From: Gnetum montanum | Taxonomy: Eukaryota; Streptophyta; Gnetopsida; Gnetales; Gnetaceae | Length of the DNA stretch: 64,000 nucleotides | Direction: 5' to 3' | Assembly: GCA_015680685.1 (NCBI GenBank) | Contig: MNCI01006920.1 | Location: 83,064 to 147,063, forward strand | In this document: piece after piece, positions 31,660-43,689 of the stretch | Position numbering within the stretch: the first letter of the stretch is position 1 | Layout of the letters: each line of letters starts with the position of its first letter | Translations under genes and position numbers: made by a program | Notes under the pieces: model-generated | Seen by the model: only the letters and a program-made list of their open reading frames with translations | What the model was told of the DNA's origin: nothing | Databases searched by the model: none

Positions 31660-33050
31660 TCATTCTATTTTTTGGATCTCATCCTTCCAACTCATTCATT
31701 GGGGATTTTACCATCCATGCTAAAATCTTGTAATGGCTCCTCAATTTTTTAAATTTTTTGTTTTACATTATTCTTTATATGTTTTCCATTTTCTTAAGTG
31801 TTTTACAATTTGTTTTATATATTTTTCTCTTCATTTAAATTTCTTACATGTGTTTTCTTCTTTATTTCCATTAGGAATTTGGTGCTTGATACAACTACTA
31901 CTTGCTGGAAGTTCAATTGAATTATATTGGATAAGTTGATTGCTTAATGACTAGATTTCAACTTTGAATTATGACATTGATTAATAGAAATTTTATTTTT
32001 TTATGGTATTAGCCAATGAAATCATGCCATCCATCCATTCCACTCAACTCCATGGTGTTCTTTTGTCTTGGAATCATAAGTTTCTTTCTTAATAACAACT
32101 TATAAAGAATTTGTAACCTTGGTACTTAACAGACTTGGAATGAATCAAGTGGACTTGATAGGGACATTGCTTCAAGGAGACTTTTCCCCTTTTGTACCTA
32201 CCTACCTTGTGGCATTTTATGGGTATTCTTATTGATTCCTCACCAATTCTAATGTGGACCATTAACAAGAAGTATGTCTTTGTATGGTGTGGTTTCCATG
32301 AATAGAAAACATGGAAAATCATAGCACAACCCTTAGACAAAATAATGGGCTATAAGCAATGATTATAGGATTGGAAAGACATGTTACCCATGCCTGAAGG
32401 GACCCCTCTAACTAAGGCCCTTCCTAACTTCCTACTTCTCTTTTCTTCTCTATTTGGAATGGTGGGTGATCTTTGGGAGTGTTCATGAACTTTGGGGGAT
32501 CAAATGATCTAAATGTGTACATGTAATTTCACTAGAAGTGGATGGACTTGGTTTCAAATAAGGATGGAACAATATCAAGTTACATTAATCACATGATTCA
32601 CAAGGACTTTATGTGACTAGGATGCAAGACTCCATTACCACACACACACTTTCTCTCATCATTCACACTCTAGCGATCCACCACCTCACTACCTCCTATC
32701 ATGGTTAATCAATATGTCTATCTTGGTATGTCATAATTCTTTGATGATTTCTTGTGTGGATTTGATTTTTAATGATCCATGATCATTAATCATCCTTAGG
32801 GCCTACAGACTTCTAGGTGTGAGGGCATGCAAGTGCATTAAGAACATAAGCCATACTCCCTGATCTAGTTTGATAAACTTTCTATTCCTTAGCTATTTTG
32901 CATTCAATTCCATTATTCTCTGCAAGAAACATCTAATTTTGCACTCCTTAGTAGTCTAATTTTCTCCAAATCTCCTTTCCTAAACAAATTTCAAGCCCTC
33001 TTCCATGATTTGTTATCATTCTAGGCTTTTCCAGCTTTCTTTGGGCTTCA
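31660..33050 (+). other. 3' non-coding region of copy B
   Basis: Collinear with C (53500-54600) and D (59870-60950): WISSFQLI-like end of pol homology, then CTTGGAATCATAAGTTTCTTTC, a TCTTTGTATGGTGTGGTTTC block, and CTAAGGCCCTTCCTAACTTC. It contains no coding frame. Homology weakens after about 32800. Confidence 0.65.
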
Positions 33051-33099
33051 ATTTCATCATCAAACTCTTCCCCAACACTGAATTTTTATTTGCGAAAAA

Positions 33100-33850
33100 G
33101 TGTCTCAAATGGCTACATTGATGCATCCTTGTCAATGCAGCCTAATGCATTAAGGAATCCTCCTCAACACATCCCCATTGATGCAATGTGAAAAAACTAT
33201 AAATAGCATCAACACTTTGCTAGATTTTTTACATTTTCTTCATAATATGATGGGAGATTTTGCAATTTTCAAAGCTCAAAGACCTTCCAAATTTCTTATC
33301 TAATTCACCATAGTTATTGACTCTCTTGCTACTAAAGGTAAGCTTTACATCATGGCAACCACAAACCTTTAGCTTATGATGCAAAATTTTTCTAACTCCC
33401 TAAGGGTTAAGTATTAAAATTCCTATCTACACCAAGTTAAACCTCACAAAAAAAAATTTGGTAGCTAATGAATAAAATAATAATAATATAATTAATCTAC
33501 CATGATTACAAACAAACCTAAGTGTAACTTAACCAAATGAGAGAGGTATCAAAAAAACTAAGAGTTATTCCTTAATTGCTAATACTTGGTTACTTTTATG
33601 ATCATAGATGAAACCAAAGAGGGGAGCACCCATAGGAGGACCATCATGATTAAAGAAGAAGAAACCATGAGGGGGAAGGAGCTAGTAGCAACCACAATAG
33701 CCCCAAGAATAGGAGGTCATAGCAACTCACATGATGGAACCTCCTCAGGAGCATCCTGAAGTAGAATCTATTCAATAGATTCCCATAGCTAAAACTAACC
33801 AATCTAAGCAAGATGAGGTGTTAAGGCCAAGGCCCAATTTGTTCCATTTT
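33100..33850 (+). other. Unclassified LTR-like promoter and short frame
   Basis: CTATAAATAGC at about 33198 is a good TATA box, preceded by several copies of a TTGATGCA/AATGCAT motif. A frame from ATG 33606 reads MKPKRGAPIGGPS, and, after stops, QIPIAKTNQSKQDEVLRPRP. I do not recognise the protein. Sequence switches to the minus-strand element at about 33850. Probably the 5' remnant of another retroelement. Confidence 0.35.
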
Positions 33851-36100
33851 TTAGAACTTGGACTTTTCTAAGTGAATATACTCCTATTCCAATATCCCTG
33901 GTCTTAATGCTTTTTTTCTTTCCATCAAAAGTATTGTTCTTAATCATCAAGGGTTCCCTATATATGTATATTTGATTAGGCTCTCCCAGCCATGGTAGCC
34001 ACATGTATGAATAATATATTGATATATATCTAGAAAAATGTTTACTCAAACTCTAAGTTAGAAAATGTGTATATGAATTTGTAATATCAACTAGTTGGAT
34101 GGTTATTCTACTCTTAACATAAGGTTTTGAAGTAATTTGAAGTAAAGCATTTGGTATTTGTCTCACAATTTTTACTCTACTCTTATCTACTTGAATAATT
34201 TTCTTATTGGACTATTTTGGTGATAATCCTAATTGTTTATAGATAGATAATGGTCTTATAGTTGATTTTACTTCTAAATCAAATAAATAATTATGCAAAT
34301 ATTTTCCATTCAATTTTATTATTAGAAGAAAAGGACAAGCTTCTTTTTATAGAGTATAGGAATAGTTAGGTTTTGCTATTTTATCTTGGTTACAAACATG
34401 ACTTAGTTTAGATTCTTCAACATTCTTCTTGGCTTTAACTAGTTCTAAAACATTCCCTTGGTAACATCCCATTTGTAGTAACTAGTATATTCTAACATTT
34501 GGTTTGACATGTTTTAGATCTCTTAAGTCATATTTTCTATCACCATAAAAGCTTGACTTCCTAAATCATTTGTTAGATGGATGATTTTGGGGATTTTGAT
34601 CAATATGTATAAGTTTCTCTTTTTTTTATTTAGCTTGCAAGCTTTTCTTTTAGTAGTATAATTAAGGGAAACATTTGGGGGCTTGTAAGTAGTTAATTTT
34701 TCTTTTGACCTTAAGCTATATTTTCATCCATCATTATTATTTCATTCCTCATATAAAGATAAATCTTCTTTTGAACTTTCTAAGGAGGAAATGTTGCTTG
34801 ATTCACTTTTATGAGATTTGCTAATATAATAAATACCAAATGAGTAACCATTAGATTCAATGTTAAGAGAATTTGAGATAGTTGCATTATTATCATCTTT
34901 AGAATCTATTAATTTGGTATATTAATGTTTGTGTTTCCTATGCTTCTTTTCCTCTTTAATTCTAACTTTAGCCAATGATTGTTCTAACTTGACTATTTTG
35001 TTAGATAATTCCTTCATTAGCTTCCCTTTTTTAGAATCTTCATTTTGTTGCTCTTGGTTTTTATTAATAGTAGAGGGTAATGCTTTAAACTAAGCTATAT
35101 GTTTCATGGAAACTAACACTTTTTTTCTCACCTTTTGATGCTTGGATGTTGTCTTCATTAGTTAAGTTTAATTATTTTTCTAACTATAAAACCTCATTAA
35201 AGAAATCATTTAAATTCATCAAATTTGGAGTTCTTCTTAGCCAAATTGAAATATTTGCATTGATAGCATTTAAATATGTCTATTTAAGCACTTCATTTGA
35301 TGGTCTATATTACCTTTGAAACAATTCACAAATCCATTGGAATTTAATGTTAAATTCCATAACTGGTTCTTTAACCCTTTCTTAACTTGAACTAACCTAC
35401 AATACAACTATTTTTGATTAATTTAATTACCAAATTAAGCTAAGAATAGATTTTTCATGTCATCACAACTAGTGAAACTATTATTTGTTAAGTCAGAATA
35501 CCAAAATGAATCCATGTCTCTTAAGTATGCTAGAAATAGCTACAAGCATGATCTTGATATTAGATGTTTGAATGTGCTAAATATAATTCAAAGAAATGTA
35601 TATATTCTTTAGCTAAATATGCTTTTCTAGGGATATAAAACTTAGGTAAATATTTGTAAATTGACTTAGGGATAATTTGGGAATCTAAATGATGTAGCTC
35701 CTTGCCAAGGGTTCATTGATGGTAGATTTAATATTTTGAAACTCCTTCTAGTTGTTAAACCCTTATAATATATTTTTCTTATCATAAAGATTGGTATGCT
35801 AGATAAAAGAGGTGACTTTCTAGATCTTCTAGTTTTTATTCACTACTTATCCTTGATTCAAAAACCTTTTCGTCCTCTTCCTCTAATAAACAAATAGTCT
35901 TATACTTAGATTTTTTTGTAGGACTTCCAAATTCTTTAGGTTTATTAAGTTTTTCATTCATGGATTGAGTAGTAGCTAAATGTGCACTCCTTCTAACATA
36001 AAAAGATGGTGGTGGTAATTTATAACTACCACTGTTTCTTAATTACAATCCTAGTGATAAGATGCAATTGGTAGGAAAATGTTTTACTTAATACCAACTT
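33850..36100 (-). pseudogene. Other gypsy-type gag-protease, decayed (element N)
   Basis: Minus-strand translation with shifts gives a gag: DLTNNSFTSCDDMKNLFL, then VKEPVMEFNIKFQWICELFQ, then YLNAINANISIWLRRTPNLM (about 35530-35200), and a Lys/Glu coiled tract (about 34950-35040). A protease-like piece follows (LNGKYLHNYLFDLEVKST, about 34270-34330), in which the expected Asp-Thr-Gly reads Asp-Leu-Glu. The DDMKNLFL and EPVMEFNIKFQ wording is typical of gypsy capsid regions and clearly different from the Athila-like family here. No reverse transcriptase was found. The left end is cut at about 33850. Confidence 0.6.
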
Positions 36101-37400
36101 TTATCTCCTCCTTGTGATGATAATTACAAGGCTTAGATGTTCTTTTAAAAAATTGAATTTAGGTGTTTGCTAGTTTGTGGAAGCACCAATACCTCCAAAT
36201 AAACTCAATGATTATAAAGAACTATGTGTTTTGGACTATCATCTAGTATAAATTTCATAATATTCCATTTTGGGAGGTTAATAAAAAATTGTAAATTTAT
36301 GAAAAGATTCAGGCCTTTTACTATATTCTATAAGGAAATAAATTTTTAGCTATATCAAAGTTACTTAGTTTATGAAATCTTGATCATATCCTACATGTAG
36401 TGACCATCCTTTTAATTAATGCTTAGTTGCAATTTAATAGATGTATTACCAATCTTCCCTACAGAGAAAGTCCCACAAGAAAAATAAGAAATAGAACAAG
36501 ATTCAATGGATTTATAGGAATATAATAGTAAAATTGCATAAAATATTAAACATTGAAGATGAGATACTATTGAGATGAGTAAACACTTTGGAAAATAAAG
36601 CTATTTGAATTAGTTAGTAATGCCAAAAATTGCTAAATCCTTGGCTTAAACAAGTGATTAAAAATTATAAGAAACAACCTATAAGGCACACTATGATCTT
36701 GATTGCTAACTAAGTAACAATGATAAAGTAATAAAATAAAAATAACTTATTGAATAGAGGTAAATGAGTTGAATCAAAGTTGAGCTTAAAATTTCCTTAT
36801 ACAAAAATCTTTCTTCAATATGTAAGAGCTAGTTCCTCCTAGATCCCCCTAGCCAACTGTACTTAACAAATATTCTTTGAGCTTTATATAATAGCCTCTA
36901 GAAATTACAATAGTTATAAGAGTTGAGGCCACAATGGCCTCACCTTCTCCTCATATAATTGTAGGCCATTGGATAACTATTTTATTTCTTAATAAATTTT
37001 CCTCATTCTTTGAATCTAAAGTCCCTAGACTAATAACTATTATGATTTAAATGAGCATTAACAACCTAATTAATTGTATCTAGTTTAGTATCATTAAGCT
37101 TCTTAAAGATTCCTTTAGTGCTTCTTTTTCTCAAACTTGATTCAATTATGAAATTTGTTATGTTTGTTGAAGTAGCTCTCGCATTGGATTAGACTTATTT
37201 CAATTCAAGCTTCACTTCTTATTGGTAGTTTCATTCATGATTCTAGTAACTGACATCATCATATCCAAATACTCCTAGTTGTACTAAGGTAATGGTTGTC
37301 TTTTAGCTTTAACTAAATTGAACAATTCCCACACATTTCTTTCCACCTACATACATATGGCTTATTTCACTCATGAATTTTTAGGAAGTTTGGAGTTATT
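36100..37400 (-). other. Probable leader/LTR region of element N
   Basis: No coding frame. On the minus strand a TATATAAAGCTC box lies at about 36880, followed by about 800 bp of AT-rich leader before the gag of element N. The LTR ends are not resolved. Confidence 0.3.
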
Positions 37401-38650
37401 ACTTTGCACTTTAATGCCAGCTCTGTGCTACTCTTAGCTCTATTTTGGTTCTTAGATTTATTCATCTATGGCTCTATGACTTGAAATCCATCCTTTGTTC
37501 TTCAACTTGCTTTTAGATAGGTTTTTGAGCTTAGTTCTTGCCACATGTTATGAGCTTTGGTTTTTTCTTGAGCCACTTCATTAAAATCTTATTCTGATGT
37601 AAGCTTGTAGAATCATTTTTTGATCTTCTTATGGAGTTGATTTTTGGTTCTTTGAATTGTTGACATGGTAAAATGTTTCTTGAGATTCCTTATAGAATTT
37701 GATTTTTGGTTCTTAAGCTCCTCTAAAGATTTCTTTTAGGATCAAATTTAGCTTTATGAATGTAGTAACTTTTGAGAAACTGATGTGGCAAAGACAAATT
37801 TAAGCTTTTTCATAAGGCTAATTTTTAGCTTTATAAATTGATCTATGGCTTGATTTTGTAGAACCATTTTATGCTTGCTTGTAGAATACAATTTTAGCTA
37901 CACGAGTAATTCCTTTTCTCCAAAGTTGACGTGGTAGTGCTACTTTCACACTTGGTCGTAGAACGAATTGAGCTTTCACATCATGATACATGACGTCATC
38001 TTAATTGCTAATTTATCAAAGTAGAAGCAAGTGCATAATTTTTTTTAAGAGCTTTTGCATACTTCTTTGTTTATAGAGCCTTTTCATGGAACAAATTTTT
38101 GGCTCTAAAAATACTTTACCACCTAATAAAGCTAATGTGTAGAACTAAAATGTGCAATCCTTGTAGAGCCATTTTCTAGTTCTACAAATAACACCTCATT
38201 TTGAGCTTTTTCTTTGAATTATGATGTAGGAGCTAGTGTGGTAGAACTAATTTCTTCCTCACTTGTAGACCTAATTTTGGTTTTAAAAACCATATGATCA
38301 AACTCATATGTGTTGTTGTTGACTTGTCAAAGTGAAAATAACTTAAGAGATTATTTACAGAGTGCTTTCATAGAATAATTCTTCAACATCATGAAACTTT
38401 CCATCTAAATAGAACTAACTTGGTAGAACCATTTTCTACACTTTTCTATAGAATTAGTTCATGGTTCTACTAACCCACTTCACATGATAGCTTATGTGTT
38501 ACATGGGATACACATACATAAAGCTTAGTTCAATATTTCCTAATGATTTAATCTTGTGAAGCTAAGTCAAGTAGAACCATTTTGTAGAGCCAAGTTTTGG
38601 TTCTATGAGCCTCCTTTATGAGTTAATGTGGTAGTCATACTTAGGAAATG
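37400..38650. repeat. Degenerate tandem repeat field
   Basis: A loosely repeated unit contains GAYGTGGTAG, GTAGAACCATTTT and TTTTGGTTCTA motifs. Examples lie near 37600, 37660, 37780, 37860, 37925, 38130, 38230, 38410, 38570 and 38625, with spacing about 60-200 bp. No protein coding. It may be an ancient satellite or the internally repeated part of an element. Confidence 0.5.
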
Positions 38651-38895
38651 TTTCCTTCAAAATAATTATTGAAGTCCTTTGAAAAGTTAATCTATGATTT
38701 TATTTTTCTACTTCTCTTACCAAAATGATTCTAAAGAATTAAATTAGATTTAGATCAAGCCCCTTTTTCCTAAAATGATAGGATTTCTTTTTGCACTCAA
38801 CTATTTGTTCTAATTCTAATTTTGTATTAGGATGAAATTGGTCTTTAAGCTCTGTGTATCCATTTTTAATAGTCTCATCTTATTTAGCAAATAGA

Positions 38896-39823
38896 TGTTG
38901 ACCTTTTGGTATGTCAAAATCTTAGAAAATAGAGTATGTGGAAAATGTGCTTGTGGTCTTACAAGATTAAGAAAGAATATGATAAGGACTCTATGAGATT
39001 AAAACAAAATGTTAGATGAAGAAATCATGAGTGAGACAAAATATTCATGGTACCTAGATAAGGAGCAAGATGAGATTGAAATGAGAGCTAAGTTGCAAAT
39101 TTGAGATGACAAGAATTCTCAACTAGAAAACAAAGATTACAAGATGTCAAGGATGTATGACACAAGCTAAATGAAGTTGTTTTGGTATTCACCTAGACAT
39201 CCCAAAAGATTAGCAGGTGTCCCAGAGGCAAAAGCTTTGTATTAGGCTTGACATCCCACATAAACAACAAACATCCAATTGCTATTAAGATTTCCTAGCA
39301 AGGATGTTCCAAGCGAGATACCCCACCTAGGACATCCCAAGTGACTGGGACATCCTGCATGCAAGTGACCAATTTTTAGTGAGACATCCCATGCTTGAAT
39401 AGGACATTCCAACTAGCTGTTTCCTAGTTGTTAAATGAATTTCAAGGGCTATTTTAGAAGGAAAATGAATATAAAATGCAATGAAATCCTTGTGAAAATG
39501 ATAAGAAATATTCATTTTAATATTCATTCATTGTATTAATCAATTGAATTATTTTATTTCTCATTTCCGTATCATTTGTGATTTATTTTTGTATTATAAG
39601 AGCTTCAAAGCAAGGAAATTTTATAGCTTAGTTACATTCTTTCCATGATTCTTTTTCTCTCTTTGTAAGCCTTGTAGGATTGATGTGCTTCTTGTGAGAA
39701 GAAATCTTATGAGCTTGTTGGGACCTTTTAGGATTGAGTATGTTTCCAGTGAGAAAACACTCCTTGTAGAACTCATGTCATTGTAAAGATTGTGAGATCT
39801 TTGAAACTAAATTTTGAGCTATT
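38896..39823 (+). repeat. 5' LTR of copia element P, first part
   Basis: Starts TGTTGACCTTTTGGTATG at 38896, equivalent to the start of the LTRs of M. The U3 has about eight GACATCCC-like motifs (39190-39410), and an AGAG-CTTC leader follows a TATTATAAGAG box (about 39595). It breaks at 39823 in the first of two internal ~110-bp repeats. The missing 3' part is at 46288-46527, so the 6.46 kb element M sits inside it. Confidence 0.82.
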
Positions 39824-40945
39824 TGTGTATCATGAACTTAGAAGAGAGGTTGAATAAGTTCTCAATTAAAATTTCTATAGCCACCAAAATCAAACATATT
39901 TTTTTATGTGATTTTCCAACTTGGGTACTTTCACACTCAAAGGGTAGATTCCATGCACACCTCTAGAATTTGTTGCTTCAAAAATGTGGTTTGAAGGATA
40001 TGACAATGTTTATAAGATTTGAGCTCTTCTCTGGAGTGTTTCATTGCTACAAAACCACTTAACCATACAAAATCTTAATAAGCTAAAAATGTGGTTATAA
40101 GGATCCCACAACCTTGACAAACATGAGCTTTTCACTGGACTGTTTTGTCCTTGTAAAATCACTCAACCTTTCATAGTCTTGACAATCTCAATGAAGATGC
40201 CTTCTCTTAAGAAGCATATCAATCCCACAAGACTACAAAGAAAGAAAGAAAAAGATCAAGGAGAAATTTTAGCTTGATTTACAAAGTCCTTGCAATGAGT
40301 CTCAATACAACCAATACATACAAAAGATAATACAATGAAGGACAAACACAAAATATCTTTGAGTATCCTTTGATATATTTTACAATGAATAGTACTTGTA
40401 CCTTTTCCAAGAATTTTACTTCATCTTATACCCTTTGAGTTTACAAAAATTCTTCAGAATTCATGCAACAACTATTAAAAGACTAGTTTAGACATGTAGT
40501 TTGAGGATGAGACATCTAACTGAAATCACCCTTAATGTAGGAGAGACATCTACCTGAAAGTGGAGATGTCTATAGTGAGATGTCTAACTTGAGATGTCTA
40601 TTCTCCAAGATAGATATCTACTATTTTTATGAGACATCGAATTTGCTTACATACTTTTAGATCTAGAGAATTCCTTTGTCATTTTGACATCTTAGCAGTT
40701 CTTGTAACATCTTTGTTTGGCTCATAGATTCTATTTCCATTCATGCTCTCATCTTGTCCACTTATTGTTCATTTCGACATCTCAACATGAATCTCATTCT
40801 AATTTAGCTCTTCTTTGTTGTTTGGGATTTTCATTTGAAGTCCTTGCTCATTATACTCTTTCATGGTGCTACAAGATTACAATCACATAGACACATTCTA
40901 CATTCTCCATTTTTTCTAAGGTTTTGACATACTAAAAGGTTAATA
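39824..40945 (-). repeat. 3' LTR of element M
   Basis: Matches 45176-46287 along its length. Read on the minus strand it starts TATTAACC, where P has TGTTGACC, and ends ...TACACA. It holds GAGACATCT/AGATGTCTC motif clusters (40500-40640) and two tandem ~110-bp internal repeats. Confidence 0.85.
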
Positions 40946-40999
40946 ATCTCCTCCTTTTTGGTGATGTTGAAAAATTAAGAAAATGGGTTAATAATTCCA

Positions 41000-42690
41000 A
41001 TGATATATAAGTTATATGATAAAAAATAAAAGTATTTAAGATGTATAAATTCCAAATGTAGTAGAGGATACTACTGGAATAGGGATAACAAGGCTTAAGT
41101 TAATGGGTCCAAATTACATGAGTCCATAAGATAGAAAACTAATAACATTATGCGGTATCCACCATATGATATATCCAAGAGGAAAAACTAATAACCTATT
41201 TCCAATGCTTAAACTTCTTGAAACACACACACACACACACACACACANATACAACAACTACACAAATTCTTTTGCTTTTTGGACATCACCAAAAAGGAAG
41301 GAACCATCAAGAGTGTCTATCAACTAACCTTGGTGTAACCATTAGAGTCATCATTGGAGGTATTTGCTACATGAGAGGACCTATATGTCTTCTCTTCATC
41401 ATCATCACTACTAGTGCTAGTGTTGGTGCTAGAGATATGTTTCTCATCATCATCATCTAAAGATGAAACTGTGACAGGAGCACTATAGGGCTATAGCTTC
41501 ACCCAAAACTAAGATGATGCACTTGGATGTGATGGATCCTACTAAGAAAATGAGGAAGCATCCTTTCTCTAGTATGTAATAGGATAAGTTGATTTTCACT
41601 ACAATGTGGTCCCAAAGGTCCTCTCCATCTCCTACTACTCAAAGGTTTGAGGAGCACCCTCATGAATATGAGAACTAGGTCCAAGCTATACAAGATCAAG
41701 AAATTGCCTTTGGATATGTGCTAGTAGCACATCAAGATCCTCAAAATTAGAGGCATTTTCCAAGTCATATGCTCAAGATGGCATAGCAATTGTAGAATGC
41801 TTAGCTAGTATGGGATAGCCCTCCTCACTATTTGACATGAGAGGGATGGTAATCTCTTCAAATTACTACCCATTTGGAGGAAGAGGTACTCCAACTATAT
41901 CCATTCTCTTATGAAGGTAAGAGAGGTTCTATTTAATCATCTCAAGAGTCCTAGTAAAAGTTTTTAGCATCTTCTTGAGAGTTGATTTCACTTGGCCACT
42001 AATAGATTTTAACCTTCTTAGTTAAGGAGAGGTCTTAGGAGGTGATGAAGCTTTCTTCTTTCTTACTTTTTGAGGTCTGGAGCTTGGTTTTGCAGGTTCT
42101 ATGTGAGTGGTACTTCTTTTCTACTAAATATTCACCAAGACTTATTTTACCTTTTAGTAGAGGCATAGTAAGAACAGAAACTCCTCTATAACAAATCAAC
42201 AAACTAATAAGAAGAGGATGTCCATAAACTCTCTCTTTAGTAAAAAGTCCCAACATATCTCTACAAAGGATATGTCTAAAGTCTAATGGCTAACTAGTAA
42301 GAAGAAAATAGAGGGAAAAAGCTTGGGCCTATAGCAAATAATTGTAACTTCCTCTAATAATATTATACAACATAATAATGGAGAGTGTATATGGACTTGG
42401 GGCCATTTGAATTTTAAGCACTTTGCCACTTCTCAATAATATCGATTGATCAAAGAGAGCATCATAGAACTCATCATGGAAAATATTATACATAGAGTGA
42501 ATGGTTATCATATGAACGTTTGAGCTAGAAATGCCAAGAATGGAATTAACTACTTGGGAAGTTACCTCAATCAAAATGTCCCCAACAATAGAAGTAAAAG
42601 CTCCAATAGTAGCATTAGTGATGGAAATATTTCTATAAAATTCCCTAAGAAGGATCTTGGAAGAAAAAAAATTCATTGAAATCAAATAGA
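41000..42690 (-). pseudogene. Unidentified long frame in place of copia pol
   Basis: Minus-strand pieces at 42329-42685, 42035-42256 and 41499-41699 read as one protein interrupted by stops. They include LGISSSNVHMITIHSMYN, MAPSPYTLSIIMLYNIIRG, LFTKERVYGHPLLISLLI, PLLKGKISLGEYL and, further on, a basic KPSSRPQKVRKKKASSPP tract. None matches gag, protease, integrase, reverse transcriptase or RNase H. The wording recalls the poorly characterised 'putative plant transposon protein' frames found in non-autonomous plant retroelements, but that is a recollection, not a match I can show. Confidence 0.5.
41223..41247. repeat. (AC)n microsatellite
   Basis: A run of CA dinucleotides ended by a single undetermined base at 41248. 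Confidence 0.95.
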
Positions 42691-43689
42691 TTCAATTCAT
42701 AACTTGAAACAATGCCATAAACTCCTTTTGGCAATGTTTCTAGAAGCAAGGAAATCTTTCAAACACACTTGAGACAAAGTGTGTTATTATAAATCAATGT
42801 TGTGCTTCAATGGAATGATATTGAAGTAGATATGTATTTTCTATGCTTGAGGATGCTTCCTTGAACTTTTTTATCTTGCATGGTTGAGGTCTAGATGTCC
42901 CAATCTTCTTGTGGACCATGGATTTACAAGGAAATGAACTAATTTATGCTATGGTGGAAGCCCATGTTGATTGCTCTTGGATGTTTCAGCTTTGATGAGG
43001 AAAAATGAGGAGTGTTTGCTTTCTATAATTGTGGATTTTGATGTTTTTTTCTGCAAATTTAGACATCTAATTCAACTAGTATATGTCTATCCCACATCCA
43101 ATGAAACTTAGAGAGACATCTATGAGTAGATTCCTATCTTTCAAATGTAGACATGTGGACGTTTAACCTAGTAGTGAAATCTTTGAATTATGAGAAGTTT
43201 TAGGGATAACTACCATGGATTTTAGTCCTACAAGTATTTTAAACAATACAAGAAAATGAAAACTTACCTCTACTTACCTTACATGCTGGTGAGAGATCAT
43301 GAAGTCTATGGAGATTGGAAATGAGGTTCTTCTTTCAAAGTTCCTCCTACCTTCATATAAATTTCTTGTATTTCCAATGTTTGACTTCTATTTATGAAAT
43401 TATTAGTGAAAGTTATTTCATGTTCCTCTATTTGCTTAATTCTCCACACCATTTTTATTTCTTTTTCCTTTTTATTTATATTCCAATCCCTTTTTTCTTG
43501 CAAGATTTGCTTTCTAGGAATATTTGGGTAACACCAAGGAGTCTTATGATATGAACAAGTATTCATGTGATGATATTTTAAATTATAATTCCATTACTTT
43601 GGTTAAAATTGTCAAACCTTGGAGCTGCCTTTTGGTTGGATGAAGTGTCTATTGATACATCTAACCTTGATGTAGCCTTTCATTTGGAT

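Larger units (their letters stand above)
25272..33050 (+). mobile_element. Gypsy (Athila-like) copy B, with pol
   Basis: The only copy in the window in which gag-protease (25417-28520) is followed by reverse transcriptase, RNase H and integrase (about 29080-31600) before the 3' non-coding region (from about 31660). The latter resembles the tails of copies C and D. Heavily mutated throughout. The 3' end is not resolved: after about 33 kb homology to C/D fades and no family LTR appears, so the element is probably 3'-truncated by later insertions. Confidence 0.82.

Noticed and set aside
31660-33050. Env-like third gene of an Athila element in copy B
   Set aside because: The region is collinear with the non-coding tails of C and D and has no open frame or membrane-type segments.
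33850-36100. Endogenous pararetrovirus
   Set aside because: The gag wording (DDMKNLFL, EPVMEFNIKFQ) is that of gypsy capsids, and no movement protein or caulimovirid reverse transcriptase was seen.
40500-40640. CRISPR-like regular repeats
   Set aside because: The repeated octamer is too short and irregularly spaced, and it lies in a plant LTR U3.
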